DNA from: Rhabdophis nuchalis
Taxonomy: Eukaryota > Chordata > Lepidosauria > Squamata > Natricidae
Direction: 5' to 3'
Length of the DNA: 64,000 nucleotides
Assembly (NCBI GenBank): GCA_039707465.1
Contig: CM077651.1
Location: 21,573,019-21,637,018, forward strand
The translations under genes were made by a program, and so were the position numbers. The notes beneath the pieces were generated by a model. It did not search any database and was not told the origin of the DNA. It saw only the letters and a program-made list of their open reading frames with translations. Below, one piece after another: positions 10,917-21,992 of this stretch (position 1 is the stretch's first letter; each line of letters opens with the position of its first letter).

Positions 10917-11275
10917 AGTTTAAGGAACTGCTCCAGCCAACTCACCACAGCCAACTGACTACAGGAGAACTCACCATGGCCAACTCTGCTGAAAGTCACT
11001 GCGGGACAATTCAAAAATTCAAAATAATTCTTTAAAATAATTTTTAAAATATCTTCATTTTTGTCATTCACTTTTCATTTTGTCCTTAGCATCCTTTCTT
11101 TAATGATTCTAGTCCACTATTTCTTCGAAATAAGTGTAACTCTTGTCCCATGGCAAGCTGGCCTGTGGCCATTATTATGGCGGTTGTTAAACAAACAACT
11201 CTTGTCCCATGGCAAGTTGGCCTGTGGTTAGCCATAGTGAGTTATCCCATGGCAAGTTGGCCAAAGCAAGTTGTC
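10917..11275. repeat. Diverged minisatellite-like repeats of TCCCATGGCAAGTTGGCC
   Basis: Three clear copies of TCCCATGGCAAG(C/T)TGGCC lie near 11146, 11205 and 11244. More degenerate complementary forms (GCCAACTC, CCATGGCCAACTC) lie at 10937-10987. The mixed orientation suggests the ends of an inverted-repeat DNA element rather than a simple tandem array. Confidence 0.55.
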
Positions 11276-12111
11276 ATAGATACCCTTCACCCAAGGATAG
11301 CCTCTAGCAAGAGCCCCAAAGACTCGTGAAAGAATAAACTTCTGGTCCAGTGACTGAGTCAGACTGGATCCTGCAACAGTATCCTACAACGCATATATCT
11401 TCCTTCATTTGCAAAGGATTATAAGTTGAGAACTACCTATATAACAATTATTTTAATGAGAAGTTTCCTTGTTTTTTTCCCCCTCAAGAAGCTGTTTATT
11501 GGCCAGTAATTATGTAAGTAACGGTAAGCCCTAACTTAGATAAAACTGAGGGAGACGCAAGCGGCACCAAAAATCTTCATTTACCTGGCTTAGCTCCAAG
11601 GAAGAAAGGAGCTTTTCTCCTCTATCTTTGCCTACTGCTGTGATAATTCCATCTAGTCATTTTCAGTCACTGGAAATGCTAATCCAGTAAATTGTATCTG
11701 ATTTTATCTGATCCATATCTTGAAGAAATGCAACTGAAGAAAGAGACATGGGACTGATCAAAATGTTCATTCAAACTAAATGATTAGAAAATATATTCAA
11801 ATATGTTATTAAATAAACTTCGGAAGATATTAACTCTCTTGAGTTTCCTTCTGTTTTCTACTGATTTCCTGAGATATTCGTTAGATTGATTGATTGATTG
11901 TGTGTCATTGTCATTATCAACACTTAGTGACCAGATAGATAGATTTTTTTGCATAATAACTTGTCCCTGACCTGGTCTTGCAGTTCTTCCAATAGTAAAA
12001 TCATCACCACTGTAACTTAATTTATTCACTTTTTGCTGGTCAACCTCTTTTTCTTTTCCCTTCCACCTTTCCCAAGAACAACAACAACAACTAGTACTAC
12101 TATTACTACTA
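11276..12111. other. No gene recognised
   Basis: Ordinary AT-rich sequence with a short (GATT)n at about 11886-11900. Confidence 0.4.
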
Positions 12112-12530
12112 CTACTACTTCCTCTTCTTCCTCTTCCTCTTCCTCTTCTTTTCCTCCTCCTCTTCTCCTTCTTCCTCTTCTTCCTCCTCCTCCCCCTCTC
12201 CCTCCTCCTCCTCTTCTTCTTTCTCTTCTTCTTCTTCCTCCTCCTCTCCCTCCTTCTTCCTCTTCTTCTTCCTCTTCCGCCTCCTCTTCTTTTCCTCTTC
12301 TTCCTCCTCTTCTCTTTCCTACTCCTCCTCCTCCTCCCCTCCACCTCTTCTTCTTCTTCTTCTTCTTCTTCTTCTTCTTCTTCTTCTTCTTCTTCTTCTT
12401 CTTCTTCTTCTTCTTCTTCTTCTTCTTCTTCTTCTTTTTCTTTTTCTTCTTCTTCTTTTTTCTGCACCTCCTCTTCCTTCTCCTCCTCTCCTCCTCCTTT
12501 GTCTCCTCCTCCTCCTCCTCTTTCCTCAAT
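12112..12530. repeat. About 415-bp polypyrimidine tract, including (TTC)n
   Basis: The plus strand is almost uninterrupted C/T, with a pure (TTC)n block at about 12346-12434 flanked by impure TCC/TTC/CTC repeats. Only a few purines interrupt it. The overlapping long frames rich in Glu, Lys/Arg or Ser (11784-12547) are artefacts of this tract. Confidence 0.97.
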
Positions 12531-14036
12531 CTATAATAAAACAACAACTGAAAGCCTGATATTTGTCATAAATACATCAAAGGGGTGATAAATTTACCAG
12601 AGAATTCTGACATCTGCTTTCCTCTCTCAGCTATGATGGGTATCATCTGCTTAAATGTTCATATGTTTTAGTCTCTAGTGTTGACTTGGGTGATTAGTAA
12701 GGAATCCAGTGGCTTAGTGTAATTTGTGAACCCCGAAACCCAACTGCAGAGTCTAAAAGGTGGGATTGGGTTATAAAGTAATTTGTATTTTACAAATGTT
12801 TGCTTTGTTAAATTTTAGGGGTCCCCAAAACTCTAACATCTTGAATAATTACTTTTTCTCAGTGGGCCAGAAACTGAAAGGCAATATTTCTCTGGCATCT
12901 TTATTAAACTCCCCTAAAGATTGATGAGAAGGTATTGTTATAATATGGTAGCCAATATCAACCAGATGGCTCTCTTGCCACCATACCTGTCTATCCGAGT
13001 TTAAACATTGTGTTGAATCTATAGCCATTCAGACTATTTTACTCAAATACATTAAATGCACAACATGAATTTCAAAATAAATGCAGAAAAGTAGCTCATA
13101 AAAATTTGCTACTGTGAAATGAATTAAATGAGTAAGCCCTTTTCCCCCTGAAAACTATTTAGCTGCATCTATTCTCAGAGCAATTATTTTGGACAAAACG
13201 TTTGCTAATTAAATTCCCTAGTTGAAATAAGGAAATACGCTATTCCCTATTATAAGAATCAGAGAAGTACAGTAGGTTGCAGTCCGCACAAAGGTGGCAA
13301 TCAATAAAAATGTTGGTTACTAACAAAGCATATGACTTAATGGTTATTTTTAATTTACATTTGAAGTTAATAAGCATAGAAAAAATATCCTTGGTGGTGG
13401 TAACTATTTCTGTAATATGCAGAAGAAGAGTGAAAATAAAGGAGAAGAGCAGGCAGAATTGTGGGGGGGGGGACTTTAGTGTGTCATTAGTTTAGAATCC
13501 TTGATTCCAACATGCACTGCAAATCCAATCCTTCCTAACTTCCATTGACCCTAATCTGGCACCAAATTAGTGTTGAACTTTAGTTGACTGGGTTCTTGTG
13601 TTTAGGCTTAAATAAATCTTCTAAACTTATGAATAGATCTGATTCTTTGCACCTAACATTAATCAGTGTTTTTGGGAATGCAAGGACTCAAAACTGAGTA
13701 TGTGTTTAACTCTGCCTCCCAGCAATACCTACTCTTCCCCTGTAGAACTTGAAAAATTAGACCAGACTTGAAAGAATGAGGCAAGCTGGTAGTACCATAT
13801 TTCAAATTGTATTGTCAAACTAGCTGTTTAACTCAGATTTCAGACTGGATTATAACATGGATACATTGCTTCTGTGGAGGAAGCAGACTTCCAGATGGCT
13901 TCTGACTTTGATGCAAATAAAAATATACTACCTATGAAAGATTTTTTAGTTATAAGCAGTGTATTAAAAGCAGGAAATAAAAACAGAAAAAGAACTAGTC
14001 TAGGCCTCCCCTTCCATATTTGTTTCCATACTAAAT
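12531..14036. other. No gene recognised
   Basis: AT-rich sequence with a short G run near 13462. Small open frames at 13277-13495 and 13874-14062 show no domain. Confidence 0.5.
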
Positions 14037-14150
14037 CAGAGGTGGTATTCAGCAGGTTCTGACCAGTTCTGGAGAACTGGTAGTGGAACCAGTAGTGGAA
14101 ATTTTGAGTAGTTTGGAGAACTGGTAAATACCACCTCTGGCTGGCCCTGC
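14037..14150. mobile_element. hAT-type MITE fragment, CAGAGGTGGTATTCAG family
   Basis: The left end CAGAGGTGGTATTCAGC matches those at 27860 and 39319. Internal GGAGAACTGGTA and ACCACCTCTGGCTGGCC blocks also recur in the element at 50750-50990. Confidence 0.6.
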
Positions 14151-14655
14151 CCCCATCTATTCTCTGCCTCCCGAGTCCTAGCTGATTATATATTCAATTA
14201 TTATGAACAAAATGTTCATAATAATGAGGTTGGATAATGTTTTTTATATTTGGTAGAAATGCTACAATGTTCAACAATTCTGTAAAAATCATCTAAAATA
14301 GAATGAAGCAGATCTTATAATTTGAGTTCTTCTTCTAACAAAATGCACAGTTTTACATCTAAACCGCTAAGACCCCAATGGTCCAGCAGAAAACAAAATT
14401 TATGTCAGAAATAAACTTTAAAAAAATAACATTTCCTTTGAGCTAGTCTTTATGCCTGGGGATTTCATTGCCATGCTATGACAGCAACACAAAAATGGCT
14501 TGCAACTGCCTTCTCCTGGGATATTTTTACTTAGTAGTATGACACAGAATGGATAAAAGAAAAAAAATCAAATATATGCAGTAAGTATGTACATTCCCAA
14601 GGGAACTGCACATAACCGTGAGGTCCCTAGCAATTATTCTGGCAATTGTGGTATT
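14151..14655. other. No gene recognised
   Basis: AT-rich sequence with nothing recognised. Confidence 0.4.
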
Positions 14656-14978
14656 GTCAGACCTGCCCCAGGTGGGTCCCTAGGAAAGAAAGACCCTTGG
14701 CTCCATTTGGTTGAAGTAATAGGTTCTTCTGAAGATGAGTAGTTGCAGCAAAAGTCAGGCTAGATCTGAGTATTCCCATGCCAAAGGTTACAATTTCCCC
14801 TTTCTCTAGCCCCTCCTCTCTTGAACAGTTCTACCATGTAAAATGGTATCTCAGTGTGATGTTTTGGGAAGTGCTTTGATGTCATGCATTTATCGAAGTG
14901 GTTTCACATTTCTTTCCTGGCACAAGCATCCTTGATGACTGGCTTATTCCAGTTTGACACTTCTGCTTCCTGTCAACA
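14656..14978. mobile_element. Possible LTR-like fragment
   Basis: The segment has TGTCAGACCTGC at one end and CCTGTCAACA at the other, giving TG...CA termini. The texture is unlike the AT-rich surroundings. No second copy in the window and no target duplication were found, so this is weak. Confidence 0.22.
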
Positions 14979-15000
14979 CCTCTGCTTCCTGTCCACCTAC

Positions 15001-15251
15001 GGCCTGACCTAAGCAAAGTACACAAAATTTTCTGCTACAACGTCCTACCTGCCAATGACTGCTTCAGCTTCAACCTCAATAATACACAGGCAAACAATAG
15101 ATACCAATTCAAGGTAAACCACTCCAAAATTGGTAGCAGAAAATACAACTTAAGCAACAGAGTGATCAATGCCTGGAATGCTCTACCTGACTCCATTGTT
15201 ACATCCTCAAACCCCCACAGCTTCAACCTTAAACTGTCTACCATGGACCTC
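15001..15251 (+). pseudogene. CR1/L3-type LINE, C-terminal part, left half of a split copy
   Basis: One open frame encodes the end of a CR1-like ORF2: FNLNNTQANNRYQFKVNHSK, then SNRVINAWNALPDSIV and a LKLSTMDLC terminus. These match the C-terminal block typical of snake CR1/L3 elements as I remember them. It is cut at 15251 by the LTR at 15252-15724 and resumes at 15725. It is 5'-truncated. Confidence 0.8.
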
Positions 15252-15724
15252 TGTTAGGATATTCAGCCTTATATTGGGTTGACAATATATATGAGCCTAT
15301 GTTCTTAAGGAGTTATATAGCTTTAAGAACTGTGTTTGAATTCTGATTGGCTGTGAGTCTCAGCTCTACCATAAAGCAAGCTCAGAATCACAGTCCATTC
15401 CCTGTTCAATTCCTTGTGATTCCTGTGATTCCTGATTGCCGCTGAAGAAGGAGGAGGATTTGTTTTGCATCACTGTAAGATAACTCTGTTTGGTGAAGGA
15501 CTGTTATTATTTGAGAAGAAAGAATCTTTGGTCAGAAGAAATATTTTAGTTGCTACAAAGTAAAGACTATTAATTTTCTTACTATCACTGTTTTAGAGTT
15601 TGTTTGTGGTTACAGCAACGTATCTCTTTACTGTCCGGTGAATTACACTATTCCGCATTTATTTGCTAACACTGGTTAAGGAACCAGAGTTGTAACACTG
15701 GTTCTGAACCCAGAGTTGCTAACA
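15252..15724. mobile_element. Solo LTR with perfect 5-bp target duplication
   Basis: The 473-bp element starts TGTTAGGATATT and ends AGTTGCTAACA, with inverted termini TGTTAG/CTAACA. It is flanked by ACCTC at 15247-15251 and 15725-15729. It interrupts the CR1 LINE whose sequence resumes immediately to the right. Five-base duplications fit gypsy-type or some endogenous retroviral LTRs. No internal coding region remains, so it is a recombination product. Strand cannot be assigned with confidence. Confidence 0.9.
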
Positions 15725-15897
15725 ACCTCATCCCATTCCTAAAAGGTCCATAAAGGGAGCATGCATAAGCGCACCAGCATGCCTACCATCCTTGTCCTAC
15801 TGTGCCCATTTATTTGCACTCATGTCCTTTGTTCATGTTCACATTTATACTTATACATGTTATCTTGTACATGTTTGACAAACTAAATAAATAAAAT
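15725..15897 (+). mobile_element. CR1/L3-type LINE 3' UTR, right half of split copy
   Basis: After the duplicated ACCTC the CR1 3' UTR resumes (ATCCCATTCCTAAAAGGTCC) and ends with AAATAAATAAAATATG. Together with 15001-15251 it forms one 5'-truncated element. Confidence 0.8.
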
Positions 15898-16176
15898 ATG
15901 TCCGTTCCCCCCCCCCACACACACTTTCATCAGATTTCTCTTCTCCAACTCAAACTTCCCCAAATCCCTTCCTCCCCACCTCTTTCCACTTATGGCAGGA
16001 TGAAGTGGTAGGTTGCTAACCAGTTTACTCCTGGTTCGCTCCTGCTCCCACACATACTCACACACAATGCTTTTGCGCATGCACAGAAGCACCCGGGTGG
16101 GTGGGCGGAGCCTCTGCCCCTGCCACTACTAGTTCAGCTGAACAGTGCTGAACCAGGCACAATCCACCTCTGGCAG
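15898..16176. mobile_element. hAT-type MITE fragment
   Basis: The right end reads CAATCCACCTCTGGC, and a GTGGGCGGAGCCTCTGCCCC block resembles the GGGCGTGGC-rich interiors of the other hAT MITEs here. Left boundary unclear. Confidence 0.4.
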
Positions 16177-17045
16177 GATGCCAACAAAGTAAATCAAAGC
16201 AGCTGAAGATGGCAGATCTACTAGATAGGTTTAGTTAAATTGAATGCTAAAATTGTTCACATTTAAAGTTAGCCTCCCACAATTTATATTTTAATTCTTT
16301 GCAGAGTTCTGATTGTTCTGTTCCCCTCTCTTTCTCTCTCTCCCTGCAATATCCTTTTTCAAGAAGGCTCTGGATTCACGAAGGTCAGTGCAAGGAAAAG
16401 CTTTACCTAATGTTGTGTCCCACAAGCTCCTCTTAATGGCTCAGCAGTGAGGCCAGTAAAAAGGCTGACATGCCTGAATACAGAGAGACATGCCTGACTA
16501 CAGGGACTAAAAGCTTGCTGTTAAAGTACAGTGGCACGGAGAGCCATTATAGGGAATTAAGAAGAAGGTCGGATAAGATAATAGCGGTAGGAGAGAAATA
16601 AGCTTGTCCTTATATTCTCCCAAATTTCCTGGAGGGACTAATGGGGAGGCAAAGTATATGTTGTTCAGAGAAGACCTGGGCAGGGGGGGGGGGGAATAAA
16701 GAGAGCAAATAGACTTTTGGGAGGTATTTAAGAAGAAAGAGACAGAAAGATTTTTGTGCTAAGGAAAGACTGAGAAAGACCTCTAGTTGTGGGAGAAGAC
16801 AACCATTGCTTCTGCTAACATTTAAGTGAAGTGAAGCACAGAGGAATTGAGTGGGATAGTCTGCTTAACAATAAATGGGTTTGTTTGTTTTCTTTCTCCC
16901 ATTAGCTGGCAGATAATAAGCTGAATCTTAAATAGATTAGAAGAAATCAAATAAAACCTTTGAAAAGTGGGAAGGAGAAGAGCAGCAGCGACAGAAACAA
17001 AGGAAATTTCAAGCTTTGATAATATATTTAGGGACAATAAATTTT
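16177..17045. other. No gene recognised
   Basis: Purine-rich in places, with a G run at 16683-16693. The open frame at 16822-17037 has no domain. Confidence 0.4.
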
Positions 17046-17440
17046 GACTAATACAACTTACTAGCCAATAACCTGGTGTTACCTGGGTATTTATTTAGAG
17101 GGGGGGAAAGTCCAAACCAAATGTAATTTCTAATGTTGGATTTCCCCCCTCACCAGATGGAGCCCCCTTGTGGAGTACTGAGAAGCCTTTATCACAGCAA
17201 CTCCACTGCGCTGTACAGTAGAAGCCATTTTAAGGCAGTATAATAGAGGCCATTTTAAGGGACAACAGACTGTATCTTAACAAAACACCCCCCCCCCGAG
17301 GGGTATTAGTGGCGTCTTACCTCCACAGTATTTGTTTGCAGAGAGTAAGTCATCTGTGTACCAAGTTTGGTTGAAATTACTAGAGGCGTTCCAGAGTTAT
17401 GCTGGAAAACACACACACACACTTATATATAGATAGATTT
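17046..17440. repeat. Unnamed dispersed-repeat-like segment
   Basis: The block CATCTGTGTACCAAGTTTGG, then GCGTTCCAGAGTTATGCTGG and a (CA)n/TATATA tail, resembles the 3' end of a widespread vertebrate repeat that I cannot name. No coding sequence is visible. Confidence 0.35.
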
Positions 17441-17645
17441 AGTTCAATAAAAAGTAGAGACTAAGGGCTTCATGAAACTATCCATATAGTTTTCCTTGAT
17501 AGCAATATGGACTTGATATGAATCACCTTCTGAGATTTTTTTTTTCTAATTTCACCTCAGTCCTCAGATTTCTTTGAGGTCTTCTGGTGTCCCGTCAAAC
17601 AACTAACCAAATTCAATCCTATTTGACCTTTCTAAGATCAATCAG
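17441..17645. other. No gene recognised
   Basis: Short AT-rich spacer. Confidence 0.35.
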
Positions 17646-17974
17646 TACAGGTAGTCTTGACTTACGATGGAGTTCAGAATTAATGTTGCTAAGTGAGAAA
17701 TCTCTTTGCCCCATTCTACAACTTTTCTTGCCACATTTGTTAAGTGAACCACTGCGGTTGTCAAATTAGTGAATCTGGTTCCCCCATTGACTTTGCTTGT
17801 CAGAAGATCGCAAAATAGGATCACATGACCCCAGGACACTGCAACCATTGTCAAGCATCCAAATTTAAATCACGTGACCATGGAGATGGTCATAAGGATG
17901 AAAAATGGTCATAAGTCACTCTTTTCAGTATAACTTCGAGCAGTTACTAAATGATAAACCAAGGACTACCTGTG
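17646..17974. mobile_element. MITE, AGGTAGTCYTSGACTTAC family, copy 1
   Basis: The left end TACAGGTAGTCTTGACTTAC and right end AAGGACTACCTGTGG are inverted repeats. The interior includes CCCCATTGACTTTGCTTGTC and CACGTGACCATGG blocks shared with 49843-50230. No transposase. The superfamily is not clear to me. Confidence 0.8.
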
Positions 17975-18058
17975 GTAAATCAAGAACTGTATTGGATAGC
18001 TTCTGTAACTTTAGTTCATAGCCTCCTCAAAGGTAGGAAAGAGGTAGTGAAGAGAGAA

Positions 18059-18667
18059 TGCAGGTAGTCCTGGACTTACGACTGTAATGGAGCCCACCCA
18101 TTACAATAGGTCACAACAGTCGTTAAGTGAAGTGTGAAACCTAACAACAACACCCAACCCTGCTCTCCCCAATGAATCACAAAACAAATGTGCAGGTCAT
18201 TAAGTAGAGCATTGGGTGATTGAGGGGTAGGCATGCCCTTGGGGGCTAATGCAGACCTTCCTTGAGGCATCCCATGTTCCATTCCCTGTCCTTTGGGATT
18301 ACCCCAGATCAAAGCCAGATCTCAAGCCGACCATTCAGTCACACCAGGGATCAGTGGTGGGGTTCATTTTTTTTCCTACTACTGGTTCTGTAGGTGTGGC
18401 TTGGTGGGCATGGCATAGCTTGGTGGGTGTGGCAAGGGAAGGATACTGTAAAATCTCCATTCCCTCCCCACTCCAGGGGAAGGATACTACAAAATCCCCA
18501 TTTCCTCCCGATCCACTGGGACTCGGGAAGCAGCGAATGTTCCTCACCCACCTCATGGGTACTTGAGCCACTGTAACTTTTGAACAGGGTCCTAAGTATC
18601 TTTCCAGGGTCTGTTGTAACTTTGGACAGTCACTAAGAGACCTGACATACATTGAGCCCTACCTGTA
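18059..18667. mobile_element. MITE, AGGTAGTCC family, copy 2, with a nested hAT MITE
   Basis: The left end CAGGTAGTCCTGGACTTACG and right end GCCCTACCTGTA match the family at 17646-17974. The interior is different and is interrupted at about 18352 by a second element that begins CAGTGGTGGGGTTC. Confidence 0.65.
18352..18545. mobile_element. hAT-type MITE fragment nested in the element above
   Basis: Starts CAGTGGTGGGGTTC and contains GGTTCTGTAGGTGTGGCTTGG, then two imperfect direct repeats of an AAGGATACT(G/A)(T/C)AAAATC unit (18435-18515). These match the 50750-50990 family in reverse. The right end is indistinct. Confidence 0.55.
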
Positions 18668-19118
18668 TGGAAAGATTGAAAGGAGACTGGACTCTGCTGT
18701 CAGAGCATAAATGCTAATAACCCCATAGCTTTCCTCCAGTGTTGTAATGACATGCTCGCTCGGTGTGAGAGGTAGAATTCATGTTGCTCCCTCTGCTGTT
18801 TTTCTCCACCTCCTTGCATTTGGAGAGTAAATTTGTGCCACAGAAAGACCTCTGTACAGGAAAGTCTTGTTTTATTTAAAACTGTAATGGGCAGTAGCAA
18901 TAACCGTGAGGTACAGGAGAAAAGAAGCAAGATAATGGTCATATAAAAGAAATTTAAGTCTGAGGCAGAAATGTAATTTGCAATAGTGTCTCAAACCTGC
19001 CCTGCCCTAGTTCTCATAAAGATAAAGGAAGGAGGGGAAGCATATTTAGACTTGCAAGAACCAGTTACTATAACCTAGGAATAAAACTAATATTAGCATT
19101 CTTAATTTTGGTTTTGTA
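18668..19118. other. No gene recognised
   Basis: Nothing recognised in this spacer. Confidence 0.4.
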
Positions 19119-19471
19119 GGGGACACAGTGGCTCAGTGGCTAAGATGCTGAGCTTGTCAATCAGAAAGGTCAGCAGTTCGGTAGTTCAAATCCCTAGCAC
19201 CGTGAAACGGAGTGAGCTCCATTACTAACCCCAGCTTCTGCCAACCTAGCAGTTTGAAAGCATGTAAAAATGCAAGTAGAAAAATAGGGACCACCTTTGG
19301 TGGGAAGCTAACAGCGTTCTGTGTGCCTTTGGCATTGAGTCCTGCTGGCCACATGACCACAAGACATCTTTGGACAGTGCTGGCTCCTTGGCTTTGAAAT
19401 GGAGAGGAGCACCTCCCCTTAGAGTCAGGAACGACTCGCACTTATGTGCGAGGGGAACCTTTACCTTTACC
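19119..19471 (+). mobile_element. Sauria-type tRNA-derived SINE, full length
   Basis: The tRNA-like head has an A box (GTGGCTCAGTGGCTAAG) and a B box (GGTAGTTCAAATCCC). The body contains ACCACCTTTGGTGGGAAGC, GGCCACATGACCAC and AGAGTCAGGAACGACTCGC. The tail reads GGGGAACCTTTACCTTTAC. From memory these match Sauria SINEs, whose 3' ends derive from Bov-B. Same family as 45183-45526, 55918-56267 and 58560-58647. Confidence 0.88.
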
Positions 19472-20627
19472 GTAGTCTGCTCTATTTCGAAGAGCTGGAA
19501 AAAAATTACAGTATGAGCGAACTGTCCGTTGTCTATTTTTCCTCACCCAACAGGTGAATATAAACAAAGGATCCAAGGAAGAAAAGATTGCAAACTCCAT
19601 TGGGCTCAAACAGGGAGCTCAAAACCAATAATCCCCTGGTAGGGGAGTGGGGAGCAATAGTTTGGAATGAGTTGGAAAGGAAGGTAGAAAATAATCCTGC
19701 TGTTGTTTATTTATATCCTACCTATCTATCTATCCACAGTATTGGAAATGTGGAAAAACAGGCTGATGAGAACATTTAACTTTAATTTTGACCTTTAAAG
19801 CAATAATTATGATTGCACCAGTGTAATGTACTGTGAAAACTCTAAAGTCCATATTAGTAAAATTCTGCAAACTGATGTGGTGGCACAATTAAGAGGCTGT
19901 GTAACTATGGAAAGGAGTGGGGAAATAAAACACATTCCGCTAGCGCATTCTATGTCACTATTGAATATTAGGATGCATAAGACAGATGTAAGCAATATTT
20001 TTCAGTGATCGACTCTTCATCGTTTGCAGATTCATATACTTCTGTTTTTATTACAGATCTTGCCATGAGAGACATCAATGTCATGAAGTCTAGTGGTTGT
20101 TCTTTTTTACTGAAAGACTTAAGGAGATGCAGAAACAAAGGCAGGTTTACAATTATAGATGTATAATTTTGGCATTCATATGCAGTTCATCCATGCTTAC
20201 TACCCAACTCAATGCCAATTCCATCAACCATATTTAAAATGCATGTGAATTGAACTGGGATGTTTACAAAGCCCACTTCTTCAGGGTGATGGCTCCAAAA
20301 GACTACAATTCCCATACACTTTGTAGGTTCCAGTGAAGTATTGTTAGTTCATAAAAGTGTGGCTAGTCTCACTGGTACTTTTTTCATATCTTCTGTGTCA
20401 TATTGGTACTATTTGCTCTTTGGGGAACCATCATCAATTGTGAAAATAGTCTCTTCTCAAGTCTTCTTTGAAGTATCATGCTCCTCATTTGGTGGAGCCC
20501 AAAGTCTTCCATTCTGACATCTGGGCTGCATTGAATATGTACTCCATTATTATGTATTCCAACTTTCACACATATATAGTACATTGCATAGAATTACATG
20601 TTGTTATACTATGACATTATATAACAC
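19472..20627. other. No gene recognised
   Basis: AT-rich sequence. The open frames at 19588-19779 and 19807-20008 have no domain, and no mobile element was recognised. Confidence 0.45.
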
Positions 20628-21236
20628 ATGATGGCCATGATGGCCAAATCTATGGCATGCGGAGGCCGCTCTGCCGGCATGCAAGCTGTCGCCCCACTTG
20701 AGCTCCACCGCGCATGTGTGCGTGTCTCCCGCCGGCCATCTGATTTCGCTGCAAAATGTGTTGTTTAATCAAAGTGCAGTTAAAACACTATACAAGCCAT
20801 TGAGAATATAACTATATACATGCAACAGGAACAGGAAGTGCCTCACAGGAGGAGATAGGGGTAAATCCTAAAGAGGCAGGAAATGCATCACTGAACAATG
20901 GGGATGAATGCTAGAAAGTAATAACGCTGCATACACAGCACACATAACACTGGTAATACCATAGGCATGCATGGGGGCGGGGGGAGCATGGGTGTGTGTG
21001 GTGCGCCCCCCCCCTCGCATCCTGTTTTTGGTCCCAGGAGGCATCAGGGAGCCTGCTAGGCCCCAAACAGGATGCGGAAATTGCGTGTGCGACGGTTGGG
21101 GGAACATGCAGGGGGCATACGCATATGCAGGGATGCACAAGGGGTTGCACACGCCTTGTATTATGGATGTGGGCATGTGCACACACACACACTTTTGGCA
21201 AGCGAGAACAAAAATGTTAGTCATCACTGCATTATG
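20628..21236. mobile_element. hAT-type MITE (GCCATCAC-end family), interrupted
   Basis: The left end CATGATGGCCAAATCTATGG and right end AAATGTTAGTCATCACTG are degenerate inverted repeats of the same family as 22767-23269 and 43211-44378. The interior is G/C- and CA/TG-rich and yields spurious Cys/His-rich frames (20868-21279). An AT-richer stretch at about 20745-20960 looks inserted. Confidence 0.6.
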
Positions 21237-21244
21237 GGCTAGAG

Positions 21245-21474
21245 CAGTGGTAGTCAACCTGGTCCCTACTGCCCACTAGTGGGCATTCCAGCTTTCATGG
21301 CGGGCGGTAGGGATTTTGTCCGATACTGAAGCACTTTCCTTTTTTAAAAAATTTAATTGACTTCCCTACTTTATAAATCACCATTACTGTGGAACTGGTG
21401 GGCGGTTAGAAAATTTTACTACTAACAGAGATATAAAAGTGGGTTTTGCGGTATAAAAAGGTTGACTACCCCTG
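21245..21474. mobile_element. hAT MITE with perfect 8-bp target duplication
   Basis: This 230-bp element starts CAGTGGTAGTCAACCTG and ends AGGTTGACTACCCCTG. It is flanked by GGCTAGAG at 21237-21244 and 21475-21482. Eight-base duplications and CAG/CTG ends are diagnostic of hAT. No transposase. Confidence 0.95.
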
Positions 21475-21784
21475 GGCTAGAGACAATATATTGGGATTAA
21501 TATAATTATATCTGGTAAACAATTTAACATATTCTAACAATCTAAGGGGGGAAATACATAAGATGTAATATAATTATCATATATGACTATGTTTAGACTA
21601 GAGAAATAAATATTAGAGCTATGAAAATCTTGTTTGTTTGTCTTCCCAGCTCACACATTGGTGACTCTGGATGACTTACAAAATTTAAATGATGCTATTC
21701 CAGCAGTCAATTTGACTTGAAAAATCATATCTTCTGCGTAACAGTTTTGATTCTCTCAATATAACATCTGCCAAATACGTATAT
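21475..21784. other. No gene recognised
   Basis: AT-rich spacer. Confidence 0.35.
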
Positions 21785-21992
21785 GGATATTAGACTTTAG
21801 GGAATTTTAGCTTAGGTGGGTTGTATTTTAAATGTTTTTAAATTTTAGTACAGGTTTAATTTAATTCATTTTTAACTTTGTATATATTGTATGTTTTATA
21901 TGGTTTTTTAATTTTTCCTGTACACCGCCCCAAGTCCCTTTGGGGAGAGGGGGCGGTTTATAAATTGAATAAATTTGAATTTGAATTTGAAT
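21785..21992 (+). mobile_element. L2-like LINE 3' UTR fragment
   Basis: Contains the family 3' UTR (TTAATTCATTTTTAACTTTG), the conserved hairpin CACCGCCCCAAGTCCC with complement GGGGAGAGGGGGCGG (about 21923-21962), and a tail of AATTTG repeats instead of ATT. No coding sequence remains. Confidence 0.85.

Noticed and set aside
11784..12547. Long Glu-, Lys/Arg- and Ser/Pro-rich frames (up to 227 codons) on both strands
   Set aside because: Direct translation of the TTC/TCC tract in several frames. No non-repetitive domain.
20868..21279. Cys/His-rich frames on both strands
   Set aside because: Same composition effect in a related MITE.
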